This document shows, one piece after another, positions 1-10,100 of a stretch of 64,000 bases of DNA. Below the pieces are notes generated by a model. The model searched no databases and was not told the origin of the DNA. It was given only the letters and a program-made list of their open reading frames with translations. The position numbers and the translations under genes are program-made. The stretch lies in contig CAWDUC010000020.1 of the NCBI GenBank assembly GCA_963805405.1, positions 1,116,001 through 1,180,000 of the forward strand, written 5' to 3'. The stretch is from JAEUMG01 sp963805405. GTDB lineage: Bacteria > Pseudomonadota > Alphaproteobacteria > Rhizobiales > Aestuariivirgaceae. Positions within the stretch are counted from its first letter, which is position 1. Each line of letters begins with the position of its first letter.

Positions 1-18
1 ATTGACCGCAATATTCAT
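1..18 (-). CDS. sufD: SufD, N-terminal fragment
   Basis: An ATG at 18-16 overlaps the sufC stop in an ATGA arrangement (18-15) and opens a frame reading MNIAVN up to the window edge. Only six codons are visible, so the identity rests on context: sufD normally follows sufC in the sufBCD scaffold operon, where SufD partners SufB in the SufBC2D complex. No domain can be seen. Confidence 0.5.
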
Positions 19-770
19 GCGGCGTCCTTCTCAAATTCGGCGTAGCCACGTTCTTCGAGCTCGTGAGCAAGGTTCTTGCCGCCCGACTTGACGATGCGAC
101 CCTGAGACAAGACATGCACCACGTCCGGCACGATGTAGTCGAGCAAACGCTGGTAATGGGTTATGACGATCATGGCGCGATCGGGCGAACGAAGCGCGTT
201 GACGCCGTCGGCCACGATACGCAAGGCATCGATGTCGAGACCCGAATCGGTCTCATCGAGAATGCACAGACTCGGCTCGAGTACGGCCATCTGCAAAATC
301 TCGGCACGCTTCTTTTCGCCGCCTGAGAAACCGACATTGACGGCGCGTTTCAGCATGTCCTGAGACACGCCCAGACTGGCAGCGCGCGCCTTGACCAGGC
401 GCATGAAGTCGGGCGTCGACAATTCCCTCTCGGCGCGCGCTTTCCGTTGCGCATTGAGCGCGACTTTCAGGAACTGCATGGTCGCGACGCCCGGAATCTC
501 GATCGGATACTGGAAGGCGAGAAATACGCCCGCAGCGGCGCGCTGGTCAGGTTCCATCGCGAGAAGGTCCTGGCCCTTATAGGTCACGGAGCCTTGCGTG
601 ACGACGTAACCCTCACGACCGGACAGCACATAGGACAATGTCGACTTGCCGGAGCCGTTTGGCCCCATGATGGCATGCACTTCGCCCGCATTCACAGTGA
701 GGCTCAGGCCGTTGAGGATCATCCGATCCTCATGCTCAAGCTTCACATGCAAGTTCTTGATATCAAGCAT
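15..770 (-). CDS. sufC: SufC, Fe-S assembly ATPase
   Basis: ABC-type ATPase of the SufBC2D scaffold that powers iron-sulfur cluster assembly in the cytoplasm. It shows a Walker A (GPNGSGKST), the Suf-specific signature SGGEKKR and a Walker B (CILDETDSGLD), and ends with the usual H-loop region (ITHYQRLL). The open frame continues up to 830, but family members begin MLDIKNLH-like, so I place the start at the ATG at 770, giving about 251 residues and removing an overlap with sufB. No clear ribosome binding site distinguishes the candidate starts. It lies 49 bp downstream of sufB and overlaps sufD by 4 bp. Confidence 0.93.
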   Translation of the reverse strand: MLDIKNLHVKLEHEDRMILNGLSLTVNAGEVHAIMGPNGSGKSTLSYVLSGREGYVVTQGSVTYKGQDLLAMEPDQRAAAGVFLAFQYPIEIPGVATMQFLKVALNAQRKARAERELSTPDFMRLVKARAASLGVSQDMLKRAVNVGFSGGEKKRAEILQMAVLEPSLCILDETDSGLDIDALRIVADGVNALRSPDRAMIVITHYQRLLDYIVPDVVHVLSQGRIVKSGGKNLAHELEERGYAEFEKDAA

Positions 771-819
771 AGACAAATTCGTCACCATTTTCGATTTCGG
801 TACCCACTTCGGGTACGGA

Positions 820-2334
820 TCAACCAACACTTCCTTCCAAGCTAATGCCGATCAGCTTCTGCGTTTCGGCCATGAATTCCATCGGCAGCTGCTGAAGCAC
901 ATCGCGAACGAAGCCGTTGACGATGAGCGCAACCGCCTCTTCCTGTGACAGTCCGCGCGACATGCAGTAGAAGAGCTGGTCGTCGGAGATTTTCGACGTC
1001 GTCGCCTCATGTTCGAACTTGGCGGTCGACGTCTTGGCCTCGATATAGGGCACGGTGTGGGCGCCGCATTTGTCGCCGATGAGCAGCGAATCGCACTGCG
1101 TAAAGTTGCGGGCATTCGTAGCCTTGCGGTGCGCCGAGACGAGACCGCGATAGGTATTGTCCGAGCGGCCGGCGGCGATGCCCTTGGAGATGATACGGCT
1201 CGACGTGTTCTTGCCGAGATGGATCATCTTGGTGCCGGAATCGACCTGCTGGCGGCCATTCGATATGGCGATCGAATAGAACTCGCCGCGCGAATTGTCG
1301 CCGCGCAGGATGCAGCTTGGATATTTCCAGGTGATAGCCGAACCCGTCTCGACCTGCGTCCAGGAAACCTTGGCATTGCGACCACGGCAATCGCCACGCT
1401 TGGTGACGAAATTATAGATGCCGCCCTTGCCTTCCTTGTCACCGGGATACCAATTCTGGACAGTCGAGTATTTGATTTCGGCGTCTTCGAGCGCGACGAG
1501 TTCGACGACAGCGGCATGAAGTTGGTTTTCATCGCGCGAGGGCGCCGTGCAACCCTCCAGATAGGAAACGTAAGCGCCCCGATCGGCGATGATCAAAGTG
1601 CGCTCGAACTGCCCGGTATTGCGCTCATTAATCCGGAAATAGGTGGATAGCTCCATCGGACAGCGCGTATTTGGCGGAACGTAGACGAAGGAGCCATCTG
1701 AAAAGACCGCCGAATTGAGTGCGGCGTAGAAATTGTCACCCTGGGGAACCACCGAACCCAGATATTTCTGCACGAGTTCGGGATGCTCGCGGACGGCTTC
1801 CGACATGGAGCAGAAGATCACTCCCGCCTTGGCGAGCTCGTCCTTGAAGGTTGTGACGACCGAAACGGAATCGAATACGGCGTCGATCGCAACACGGCCG
1901 GCACTTTCGCCGCCGCCTTCCGAATCGAGTTCGCTGCTTTCACCTTGCCGGCGAACGCCTGCGAGAATTTCCTGCTCCTTCAACGGAATGCCGAGCTTGG
2001 CGTAGGTCTCGAGCAATTTCGGATCGATCTCGTCGAGACTCTTCGGCGCGGCCATGCTCTTGGGTGCCGCGTAGTAATGCAGATTCTGGAAATCGATCTT
2101 CGGATAATGGACGCGCGCCCAGGTCGGCTCGGTCATTTCGATCCAGCGCCGATAAGCGCCCAGGCGCCATTCGAGCATCCATTCCGGCTCGCGCTTCTTT
2201 TCGGAAATGAATTGAACGATCGATTCATCAAGGCCCTTCGGCGCAAGTTCGGATTCGATGTCGGTCGTGAAGCCGTATTTGTACTTGTCGACGTCGATAT
2301 CTTTTACGAGTTCAATTGTATCGGTATCTGCCAT
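820..2334 (-). CDS. sufB: SufB, Fe-S scaffold subunit
   Basis: Core scaffold subunit of SufBC2D, on which nascent clusters form. At 504 residues it has full family length, and the C-terminal beta-helix region is recognisable (GDKCGAHTVPYIEAKTS, FEHEATTSKISDDQLFYCMSRGLS). It starts 9 bp after the cysteine desulfurase stop, consistent with one operon iscR-desulfurase-sufB-sufC-sufD. The frame is intact, in contrast to the gene upstream. Confidence 0.96.
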   Translation of the reverse strand: MADTDTIELVKDIDVDKYKYGFTTDIESELAPKGLDESIVQFISEKKREPEWMLEWRLGAYRRWIEMTEPTWARVHYPKIDFQNLHYYAAPKSMAAPKSLDEIDPKLLETYAKLGIPLKEQEILAGVRRQGESSELDSEGGGESAGRVAIDAVFDSVSVVTTFKDELAKAGVIFCSMSEAVREHPELVQKYLGSVVPQGDNFYAALNSAVFSDGSFVYVPPNTRCPMELSTYFRINERNTGQFERTLIIADRGAYVSYLEGCTAPSRDENQLHAAVVELVALEDAEIKYSTVQNWYPGDKEGKGGIYNFVTKRGDCRGRNAKVSWTQVETGSAITWKYPSCILRGDNSRGEFYSIAISNGRQQVDSGTKMIHLGKNTSSRIISKGIAAGRSDNTYRGLVSAHRKATNARNFTQCDSLLIGDKCGAHTVPYIEAKTSTAKFEHEATTSKISDDQLFYCMSRGLSQEEAVALIVNGFVRDVLQQLPMEFMAETQKLIGISLEGSVG

Positions 2335-2343
2335 GGCACTTCT

Positions 2344-3430
2344 CTATGCGGCTGCCTTCGACTGCTGGCGCGCCAGTATCCGGCGCCAGACTGCGCCGAA
2401 GTGTTCGATATCTTCCCGTGTCGTATTCCAGCCAAGACTTACGCGAATGGCACCGGAGGCAATCTCAGGAGCCAAGCCCATCGCAGCCAGCACATGTGAT
2501 TTCGCAACTTTCCCCGACGAGCAGGCAGAGCCGGAAGAAATGGCAATGCCTTCAAGATCGAAAGCCATGACCAGCGTTTCGGCCAACATGCCCGGACGCG
2601 CAAAACAAGTCGTATTGGGAAGGCGATCCGCGTCCTTGCCGATGACGACCGCGCCTTCCAGAACTGATTCCAGATCGTCGCGCAGTGCCTTGATATTCTG
2701 AGACTTTTGCAGGGCCGCGGCGGCAAAGCCGGTGATCGCCGGAACGTTTTCGGTACCGGCACGACGGCGAAACTCCTGCGCACCACCATGAATGAGAGGA
2801 GCGAGCGAAAGACCGTCGCGAATAACCAGCGCACCGCAACCCAACGGGCCGCCAAGCTTGTGAGCGGAAATAGTCAACAGATCGACGCCCAGCAGTCCGA
2901 AGTTGACCGGGATCTTCCCGAACGCCTGAACTGCATCGCAATGAACAAGAGCGCCATGGGGCGCAGCCAGCCGCGCGACTTCGCGGAGCGGCTGGATGAT
3001 GCCCGTCTCGTTATTTGCGAGCATGACGCTCACCAGCGCTGGCTGGCCTGGCAATGCTGCCGCAAGCGCAGCGAGATCAATACTACCGGCAGAAGTGACG
3101 GGAACGATCTCGACCCTCTTCCCACTCGCCTTGGCTGCTTCGATCACCGAGGGATGTTCGATCGCAGAGACCAGCACGCCGCTCAACTCTTGCTCCCTTG
3201 AGAGCAAGGTTATTGGCCTCGCTGCCTCCGCTGGTGAAAACGATCATGCCAGGTAGCGCACCGACAGCTTGCGCTATGATCTCGCGCGCATCGTCAAGGC
3301 GCCGGCGCGACGCGCGGCCCTCCGCATGGACGGAAGATGCATTGCCGCCCTCCTCCAGCGCCACAAGCATGGCGCGCCGCGCTGCGGGATGCAGCGGGCT
3401 CGTGGAGTTATGGTCGAGATAGGTGCGCAT
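2344..3430 (-). pseudogene. Class V cysteine desulfurase (NifS/IscS-like), frameshifted
   Basis: PLP enzyme that supplies sulfur from cysteine to the Suf scaffold. The first frame (from ATG 3430) begins MRTYLDHNSTSPLHPAAR and runs through TSGGSEANNLALKGARVER. The remainder is in the +1 frame from VLVSAIEHPSV onward, including the PLP lysine region (SAHKLGGPLG) and the active-site cysteine loop (SSGSACSSG). The span is one base too long for an open frame. Skipping one base near 3178-3182 joins VER to VLVSAIEHPSV exactly as in homologues. It lies between iscR and sufB, where the operon needs its sulfur donor, so a base-call insertion is more likely than real loss. Confidence 0.88.
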
Positions 3431-3437
3431 GATGACT

Positions 3438-3905
3438 TCAGGCCGACTTCCTTACGTAGCGTTCTTTGGTCTGTTTGATCGAAGCTGCAAGAGCTAGATT
3501 GCGCTTCGACACAACGTCATCGAGGGTAATCGAGGAAAGAAAATACACCATCTGCCGACCCAGCGACGACCACAGGTCGTGCGCACAACAGCGCTCGCCG
3601 CGGACACAACCGTCGACCGCATCGCCATCGCAGCGGGTGACGCGCAAGGGCTCGTCGGCCGCTGTGATAATCTCGGCCATGCTGATAAGGTCGGACGTGC
3701 GGGAGAGGCGATAACCGCCGCCTGGGCCACGTGAACTCTCAACAAGACCCGCCCGCCTCAGCTTTGCGAAAAGCTGTTCGAGATATTCCTGGCTGATCTC
3801 CTGACGCTCAGCGATTGCCGCAAGGGAAACAGGGCCGCCCGAGGTATCCTGGGCAATGTCGATCATCGCCATCACCGCATATCGCCCCTTGGTGCTCATC
3901 TTCAT
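3438..3905 (-). CDS. iscR: IscR-type Rrf2 Fe-S sensing regulator
   Basis: Rrf2-family winged-helix repressor heading the suf operon. From ATG 3905 (MKMSTKGRYAVMAM) it is 155 residues, and the longer open frame to 3956 adds an atypical N-terminus. The HTH region (SLAAIAERQEISQEYLEQLFAKLRRAGLV) is followed by the wing SSRGPGGGYRLSR. Four cysteines at about 92, 100, 106 and 107, followed by H109, match the [2Fe-2S] ligand zone of IscR. Its stop is 7 bp from the desulfurase start. It is preceded by a strong sigma70-like promoter with an inverted repeat near +1, which suggests autoregulation. Confidence 0.9.
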   Translation of the reverse strand: MKMSTKGRYAVMAMIDIAQDTSGGPVSLAAIAERQEISQEYLEQLFAKLRRAGLVESSRGPGGGYRLSRTSDLISMAEIITAADEPLRVTRCDGDAVDGCVRGERCCAHDLWSSLGRQMVYFLSSITLDDVVSKRNLALAASIKQTKERYVRKSA

Positions 3906-4002
3906 GGCTGACTTCCCGTTTTGAATGCAGCAAACGCTTGCAAACGCACCCTGCAACCGTGCTAAGAGCAGCCGCTAAATCGCTCAAAGCCATCGCAGTC
4001 TT

Positions 4003-4049
4003 GAATAATTCTAATTCGCGTATATATGAAATCCGACTACGTAAGTCAA
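4003..4049 (-). promoter_or_regulatory. Promoter and possible operator of iscR-suf operon
   Basis: On the minus strand a TTGACT -35 (4049-4044) and a TATATA -10 (4026-4021) are separated by exactly 17 bp. Just downstream, 4017-4003 is an inverted repeat GAAT-N7-ATTC that would overlap the transcription start. The placement suits a repressor site for IscR or an iron regulator, but I did not match it to a published consensus. Confidence 0.6.
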
Positions 4050-4130
4050 CAATTAGTCCGGATTCGCATATCTACAAGGCCAATTCCGGCCATAGCGACC
4101 ACAGCCGCGACCTAGGACACCCAACCCCGC

Positions 4131-4778
4131 ATGCCTGAAGTTATCTTTAACGGCCCCGCCGGCCGCATCGAAGCGCGATACCATCACGCAAAGCCGGCAG
4201 GATCGCCGGTCGCCATCCTGTTGCACCCGCATTCGACGTTTGGCGGCACGATGAACAACCCGATCGTGCATTCGCTCTATCACATGTTTGCAAATCGCGG
4301 CTTCTCGGTGCTGCGCTTTAACTTCAGGGGTGTCGGGCGCAGTCAGGGGACATTTGAAAATGGCGCGGGCGAACTGTCCGATGCCGCGTCGGCGCTGGAT
4401 TGGCTGCAATCGTATAATCGCGAGGCCAAGATCTGCTGGATTGCCGGCGTTTCATTCGGTTCATGGATCTCGATGCAACTTCTGATGCGACGTCCGGAAA
4501 TTTCCGGCTTCATCTCGGTTGCCCCGCTCGCCAAGCATTATGATTTCTCGTTCCTTGCTCCCTGCCCGGCCTCGGGCCTATTCATCAACGGCGAGAAGGA
4601 TACAGTGACCGCCCCTGAAGCTGTGCACAGCCTTGTGTCGAAGCTGAAAACCCAAAAAGGCATCGTGATCGAGCACAAGGTTATTCCCGGCGCCAACCAC
4701 TTCTTCCAGGACAAGATCGAAGAACTGACCAAAATCTGCTCGGTCTACCTCGACAAGCGATTGGCGCGCGAACGCTAG
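4131..4778 (+). CDS. Alpha/beta hydrolase
   Basis: A 215-residue serine hydrolase-like protein of the COG2945 type. The N-terminal HPH motif (LLHPHSTFGG) is the oxyanion region. The nucleophile elbow is GVSFGS (Ser within G-x-S-x-G), followed by a late Asp (INGEKDTVTAP) and the His in PGANHFF, so the triad is complete. No signal peptide is visible, so it is probably cytoplasmic. It is divergent from iscR and convergent with anmK. The substrate is unknown. Confidence 0.85.
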   Translation: MPEVIFNGPAGRIEARYHHAKPAGSPVAILLHPHSTFGGTMNNPIVHSLYHMFANRGFSVLRFNFRGVGRSQGTFENGAGELSDAASALDWLQSYNREAKICWIAGVSFGSWISMQLLMRRPEISGFISVAPLAKHYDFSFLAPCPASGLFINGEKDTVTAPEAVHSLVSKLKTQKGIVIEHKVIPGANHFFQDKIEELTKICSVYLDKRLARER

Positions 4779-4785
4779 AGACGGC

Positions 4786-5890
4786 CTAACGCGGATTGGC
4801 CGATACGCCGCCAGTGAGTGGTGTGGGCGCACGCGTTGTTCCCGGAAAGCTGATCGGCAATTTCAAGAGACAGCGCACGGCAAGATAGGCCCAGGCTTCG
4901 GCTTCCATCGCATCACCGTCGAAGCCAGCCTCCTCTGCGTTCCGAACATTTGAAAGCGCATTACGCAAGGCTGTCATGATCGCTGGATTTTTCCGACCGC
5001 CGCCACAGATAATCCATTGCGCGGGCCGTTCTGGAAACCATTCGGCAGCAAGCGCAATCGTCCTCGCTGTTACGGCGACGAGTGTTGCTGCCCCATCCTC
5101 GGGTGAAAGTCCTGTCAGATCGACACCGGCAAAGGAATTGCGATCGAGCGACTTTGGTGGCGGCTCCTCGAAATAGGAATCACCCAGGAATTGCGCGACG
5201 ACGCTTTCTTCGATTTTCCCTTGAGAAGCGAGACGACCGTCGAAATCGGTCGCATCACCGGTGTGGCGGAGCGCCCAATCATCGAGCAGGGCATTGCCGG
5301 GACCGGTATCGAATGCAATGAGCTCGCCTTCCCGCCCAATCCACGTGACATTCGCAACGCCGCCAATATTGACAAACGCAACAGGTTTTTCCGAGATCGC
5401 CGCCGCAAGAGCGCGATGATAGACCGGGACTAGCGGAGCGCCCTGCCCGCCCGCGGCAACATCATCTGCGCGCATGTCAAAAATCACCGGGATGCCGGTT
5501 CGATCGGCGAGTAACCGGCCGTCACCCAATTGCACCGTCAAATGCCGTTCCGGGCGATGAAGAACCGTTTGGCCGTGAAAGCCGATCAGATCAACGTCAG
5601 AAATGCCGAGGGAGAATTCGCGGCGAAATTCTTCGACCGCAAGCGCGTGCCATTCGGTGAGAGCGTGCTCGGTATCGCCAAGCTTGCCTAGCCTCTCGCT
5701 TCGGGATTTTAGCTGGACAGCTTCGCGCGAGTGCAGATGCTAGAGATCGTCGTTGTTCCCACGTGTAGGGAAAGGTGCGCGCGGGTCCGCGTTCGACGTG
5801 GCTTTCGCCATCGGTTTTGATAAGCGCTACGTCGATTCCATCGAGCGATGTTCCCGACATCAATCCAATGGCAGTATAGAATTTTGACAC
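4786..5890 (-). pseudogene. anmK: Anhydro-N-acetylmuramic acid kinase, frameshifted
   Basis: AnmK phosphorylates anhMurNAc released from peptidoglycan turnover. The N-terminus from ATG 5890 carries the ATP-binding signature GLMSGTSLDGID. After RRSLASAL the frame changes by +1 near 5724-5731. Reading on in the other frame gives REAVQLKSRSERLGK, then the family hallmark IGFHGQTVLHRP and later DTGPGNALLDDW and the IICGGGRKN region. Total length corresponds to about 368 residues, the family norm, with one surplus base. Only one indel separates it from an intact gene, so a sequence error is the simplest explanation. It is divergent from tyrS. Confidence 0.87.
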
Positions 5891-5942
5891 GCCTCAAACC
5901 CCACGCTAAGAGCCGCCGCCAGTGCTGTCACAGGTTTGGCCA

Positions 5943-7189
5943 ATGAGCAAGTTTGCGTCCGATTTTCTTTCGATCCTCTCAGAGCGCGGATATATTCATC
6001 AGTGCTCGGACTTAGAGGGGCTGGACGCATTAGCGTCCCGCAACGGGATTGTCACACTATATCGGATTCGACTGCACCGCACCGTCGCTGCACATCGGCT
6101 CGCTGGTGCAGATCATGCTGCTCTATTGGGCGCAGCAGGCTGGGCAAAAGCCCATCGCCTTGATGGGCGGCGGCACGACGCGGGTCGGCGACCCGTCGGG
6201 CCGTGATGAGAGTCGCAAGATACTCACGCTCGAGGAGATCGAGACGAACAAGCGCGGCATCCAGCAGGTTTTCGCCAAATTCCTGAAGTTTGGCAACGGC
6301 GTCGGAGATGCGATCTTCGTCGACAATGCCGAATGGCTGACGAAGCTCAACTACATCGAAATGCTGCGTGAGATCGGAAGACATTTCTCTGTCAATCGGA
6401 TGCTTGCGATGGATTCGGTGAAGCTTCGGCTCGAACGCGAGCACGAACTCTCCTTCATCGAATTCAATTACATGATCCTTCAAGCCTATGACTTTGTCGA
6501 ACTGGCAAGGCGCTACGGCACCAATCTCCAGATGGGCGGCTCGGACCAATGGGGAAATATCGTCAACGGCATCGATCTTGGACGGCGTATGGGTACATCC
6601 CAGCTCTACGCGCTTACCACGCCGCTCATCACGACCTCATCCGGCGCCAAAATGGGCAAAACAGCACAAGGCGCGATCTGGCTGAATGCCGAGATGCTGA
6701 GCCCATATGACTACTGGCAGTTCTGGCGGAACACCGAAGACGGGGACGTGGGACGGTTCCTGAAACTTTTTACCACTCTGCCGATGAACGAGATCGCGCG
6801 CCTGGAAGTCCTGTCGGGCTCAGAGATCAACGAGGCAAAGAAAGTCCTCGCCAACGAGGCCACTGCCCTCCTCCACGGGCAAGAAGCCGCCGAGGCGTCG
6901 GCGGACACGTCTCGCAGGACATTCGAAGCGGGCGAAATCGCCGGTGGATTGCCTACAATTACGGTCGATCTGGACGCGGGCACAGGAACTCCTGGCGGCG
7001 ATCGTGCTCTCCGGTCTTGCCAGCTCGAACAGCGAAGCGCGCCGACATGTCCAGGGCGGCGCAATCAGGATCAACGATGCCTCGGTCTCCGACGATAGGC
7101 TGATGCTGACACGTCAGACGCTCAATGCGGACGGCGTAATCAAGCTTTCAATGGGCAAGAAAAAGCACGTCCTGCTGAAGCCGAATTAA
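5943..7189 (+). pseudogene. tyrS: Tyrosyl-tRNA synthetase, two frameshifts
   Basis: Class I tyrosyl-tRNA synthetase with a HIGH-like motif (HIGS in SLHIGSL), a KMSKS-like motif (KMGKT), the YTLQAYDF-like tyrosine pocket segment MILQAYDFVEL and a C-terminal S4 RNA-binding domain (SSNSEARRHVQGGAIRIND). From ATG 5943 the first frame ends in GIVTLY near 6060. Restoring two bases in the short TA repeat at 6057-6062 gives VTLYIGFDCTAPS. A second shift at 6985-6987 is resolved by dropping one A, giving DAGTGLLAAIV. An essential enzyme with two clean indels suggests base-calling errors. The stop overlaps the stop of the convergent AsmA-like gene. Confidence 0.9.
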
Positions 7190-10100
7190 TTGGCTTTGGG
7201 GCGCGAGGCAGTCGTCCCCGCATCATTAGGAGAGCCGTATTCGAAGAAACGGCGAAAAATGCCCGGCGCTATTGCCGAAACGGGATTCACCTGGAATTTT
7301 GGATTCGAAATAGCGCCACCCAGAGCATAGGTCAGCCCGAAAAGCCCGTCACCGACCAGAATGTCGCCAATAATGGGAATGTCGCCGGGAACCCGATTCA
7401 GAGCGCAAGCGGGAATGATCGTACCGTCAATGTCGATCGCGCCGTCGGCACGTCTTATCAATCCATCGGCAGTCGCGCACATTTGCGGCCCCTTCACCAC
7501 GGCATCGCCAATCCGGATGAACCTGTTGTCGGCAGTGAAGGGCAATGTCAATTTGCTGAAGGCGACGCCAGCCTTGCGCGGTCCGGACGATTTCTTCGGC
7601 TTGCCCTTGCGGTCAAGTTCCGCGAGCGCTGCTTCGTCGCGAACCTCAAAATCACGAATGATCAAGCGACCGCTGCGCAGACTTCCACCTGGTCCGTTGA
7701 CCATCTTAGCTTCGAAATCAAGCGCACCACCCGCAATCTTTGAGTATAGATTGGCCGCGCGAAGCGCTGCCCCTGCATCGCGGCCGGCGACGCGCAACTC
7801 CCTTGTGTCACCATCGGGCGCCATCTTGAATACGACGGGGTTGCCGCTGATAAACGTGCCCTGCACATGAGCGTTTTGAACCACGCCGCTGCGCGCGGAA
7901 ATCTCGCCTGTGACGTCGGTCAATATCTCGCCACGCTGAGCGTACACACGACTAAGATCGATCTTGACGCTGTAAGACTGCTTCGTCTCTCCATCAGCGC
8001 CACTCTTCGCACCGAATATCGATTTTAACAGGGGACGGGCGTCGAAACTCCGACCGGTCAGCGCTATTGCGAGCCGGTCTTCATTCTGGCCCAAAGTCAC
8101 TCCAAAGCGATTTTCGTCGGATAGCACAACCACAGGAAAACGCGCTTCAGTGACAGCACCCTTGCGGTTCAGGTCGAGTTCGCCCGTTATGGAGATGTCC
8201 GGCGCCTTCAGTTCGAAGTCCCGGATGGTGCTTCCCTTATCGTTCTTCTCATAGGCGAATGAGGCATATGTCTTGGCCTTTGGAGCTCTTGACCAACCTA
8301 TCGCGTCCAACTTCAAAGACGCCTTGGAGAGATCGGCGTCCACCGCCAACTTCGACACTTTCCCGGAAATATCCGGCAGGGTCACCCTTACTGAAATAGG
8401 ACCGTCGACAAAGTCATTGATCGCGCCGGCAAACTTCGCGCGCTGCTCATTTGTGATATTAGCCTCGAGAGTCACGCTTGCCTGGCCCTCACCCGTCAAC
8501 TGACGTCTTACCTCCAGCTCCACTGGAATGGCGGCAAGGCGCGCGGTGCCTTTTGCCGTAAGATCATCGCCAGACAGATCGATCGTGATGACGCCCTTTT
8601 CGAGATCGATATCATCCAAGGCATTCCTAAATGTCGCGTCCGTGAGTTTGGCGACCGCAGCCACTGTCACCTGCTCCTTGCTGCTGTCTTTCGGGATTTT
8701 CACCGTCAGGGTCAGGTCCACAGCGGCGTGGCCGTCTAGTCGATCTCGTTCAAGTTTGGTCTTCTCCAAAAGCTCAAGAGCGGGGAAGTCCATATATTCC
8801 AGAATGGTCGCAACGCGCCCCGTAGCATGGACGAGATACTGTGTTGTCGTGAGGGGGGCGAGTAAGTCGACTGCGACCATGCTCGCACCTGGGAGCTCAA
8901 GCTTTTTTTTGCCGTCGCCCCAGCTAATAGACGCATTTTCAAGCTTCAAATCGAATCGGTCACCCTGGGCAATTCCAGATCCAGCCGTGGCACGAATTTG
9001 CGGAAGATCCTTAAAGTAACGGGTCGATACGTCGCTCAGTGAAAATTTAAGATTGATAGCTTCGTTGCGCATTACCCCCTGCTTGACAGCGTCAGCCAAT
9101 TCATCAGGGGCGAGATCAACGGTGAACTCCGCCTCGGAAACGCGACCCGCTTCGACGTTATCGGTCACCCACTTGCGGGTTTTGGGTGTGATCATGGGTG
9201 GCCACAAGCGTTTTAGGACTTCGGAGGGCACTTCCTGCGCGCGGCCAGCGAGGTGCATGCCGACTGAGCGATCGCCACCCGTAAAAGTTCCGCGCAACCT
9301 CACACCTGCAGGACCTGCAATAATGATGAGGTCGTTCACCTCAAGCTTGGCCTCGCCGACGGAAGCTACCCCCTCGAAATCCACGCGATCTATCGGGATC
9401 ACTTGCTTGAGCGTTCCGTCCGGGTCGATGCTCACATTGCGGGCCTTGAGCGCAAGCTTCAGCGCCTGAAGTTTGCCATCGGACGACCGGTCGGGATCAA
9501 TACGCCCTGTCAGATCGGCTCTCGAGCCACCGACCAGGACAGAGGAGTTATTGATTACAATGCCCCCGGTCGCCGGGTCGAAGTCAAGCCGGACCGAGCC
9601 TTCGTCAATAAGGATCGGTTCCGAGATATAGCCGGGCAGTCCAACGCGCCCGGCTGCCGCTGAAAACTCCGCCGAGGCGTTGACGATCGTGCCGTCAGAT
9701 TGGAGTTCAAATTCGGCATGTCCGGAAAGTGGTAACTGGACCTGCGCGAACTTTGAAAGGGCAAATATCTGGTCCGCGATATTGGCAGGCACCAGATCGA
9801 AAATTCGTGCACTAACCGCGTAGATCTTCGATTTTGCCTGATAGGAAGTCGATATTTCGGCTCGCCACGGGTCGCCGTCGCCACTTGCAATAGTCACTTC
9901 CGAAAGCAGCTTAAAGCCGAATGGCATGCGCTGGAATGCCAAGTTGGCCTTCGGTGCATGCCAGTTGACGAGGTTTACTTCGTCATAGACCTGAATGTCC
10001 GCATCAGTAACCTGGACGGATTCGATGCTGGCCAAAGCGGAAGACTGTTTGCCCGTGCCGGACAATTCTTGTGCCAGTAAGTCGAGAATCGTGGATGCCG

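Noticed and set aside
1009..1650. 213-residue plus-strand frame inside sufB
   Set aside because: Antisense shadow; sufB is unambiguous on the other strand.
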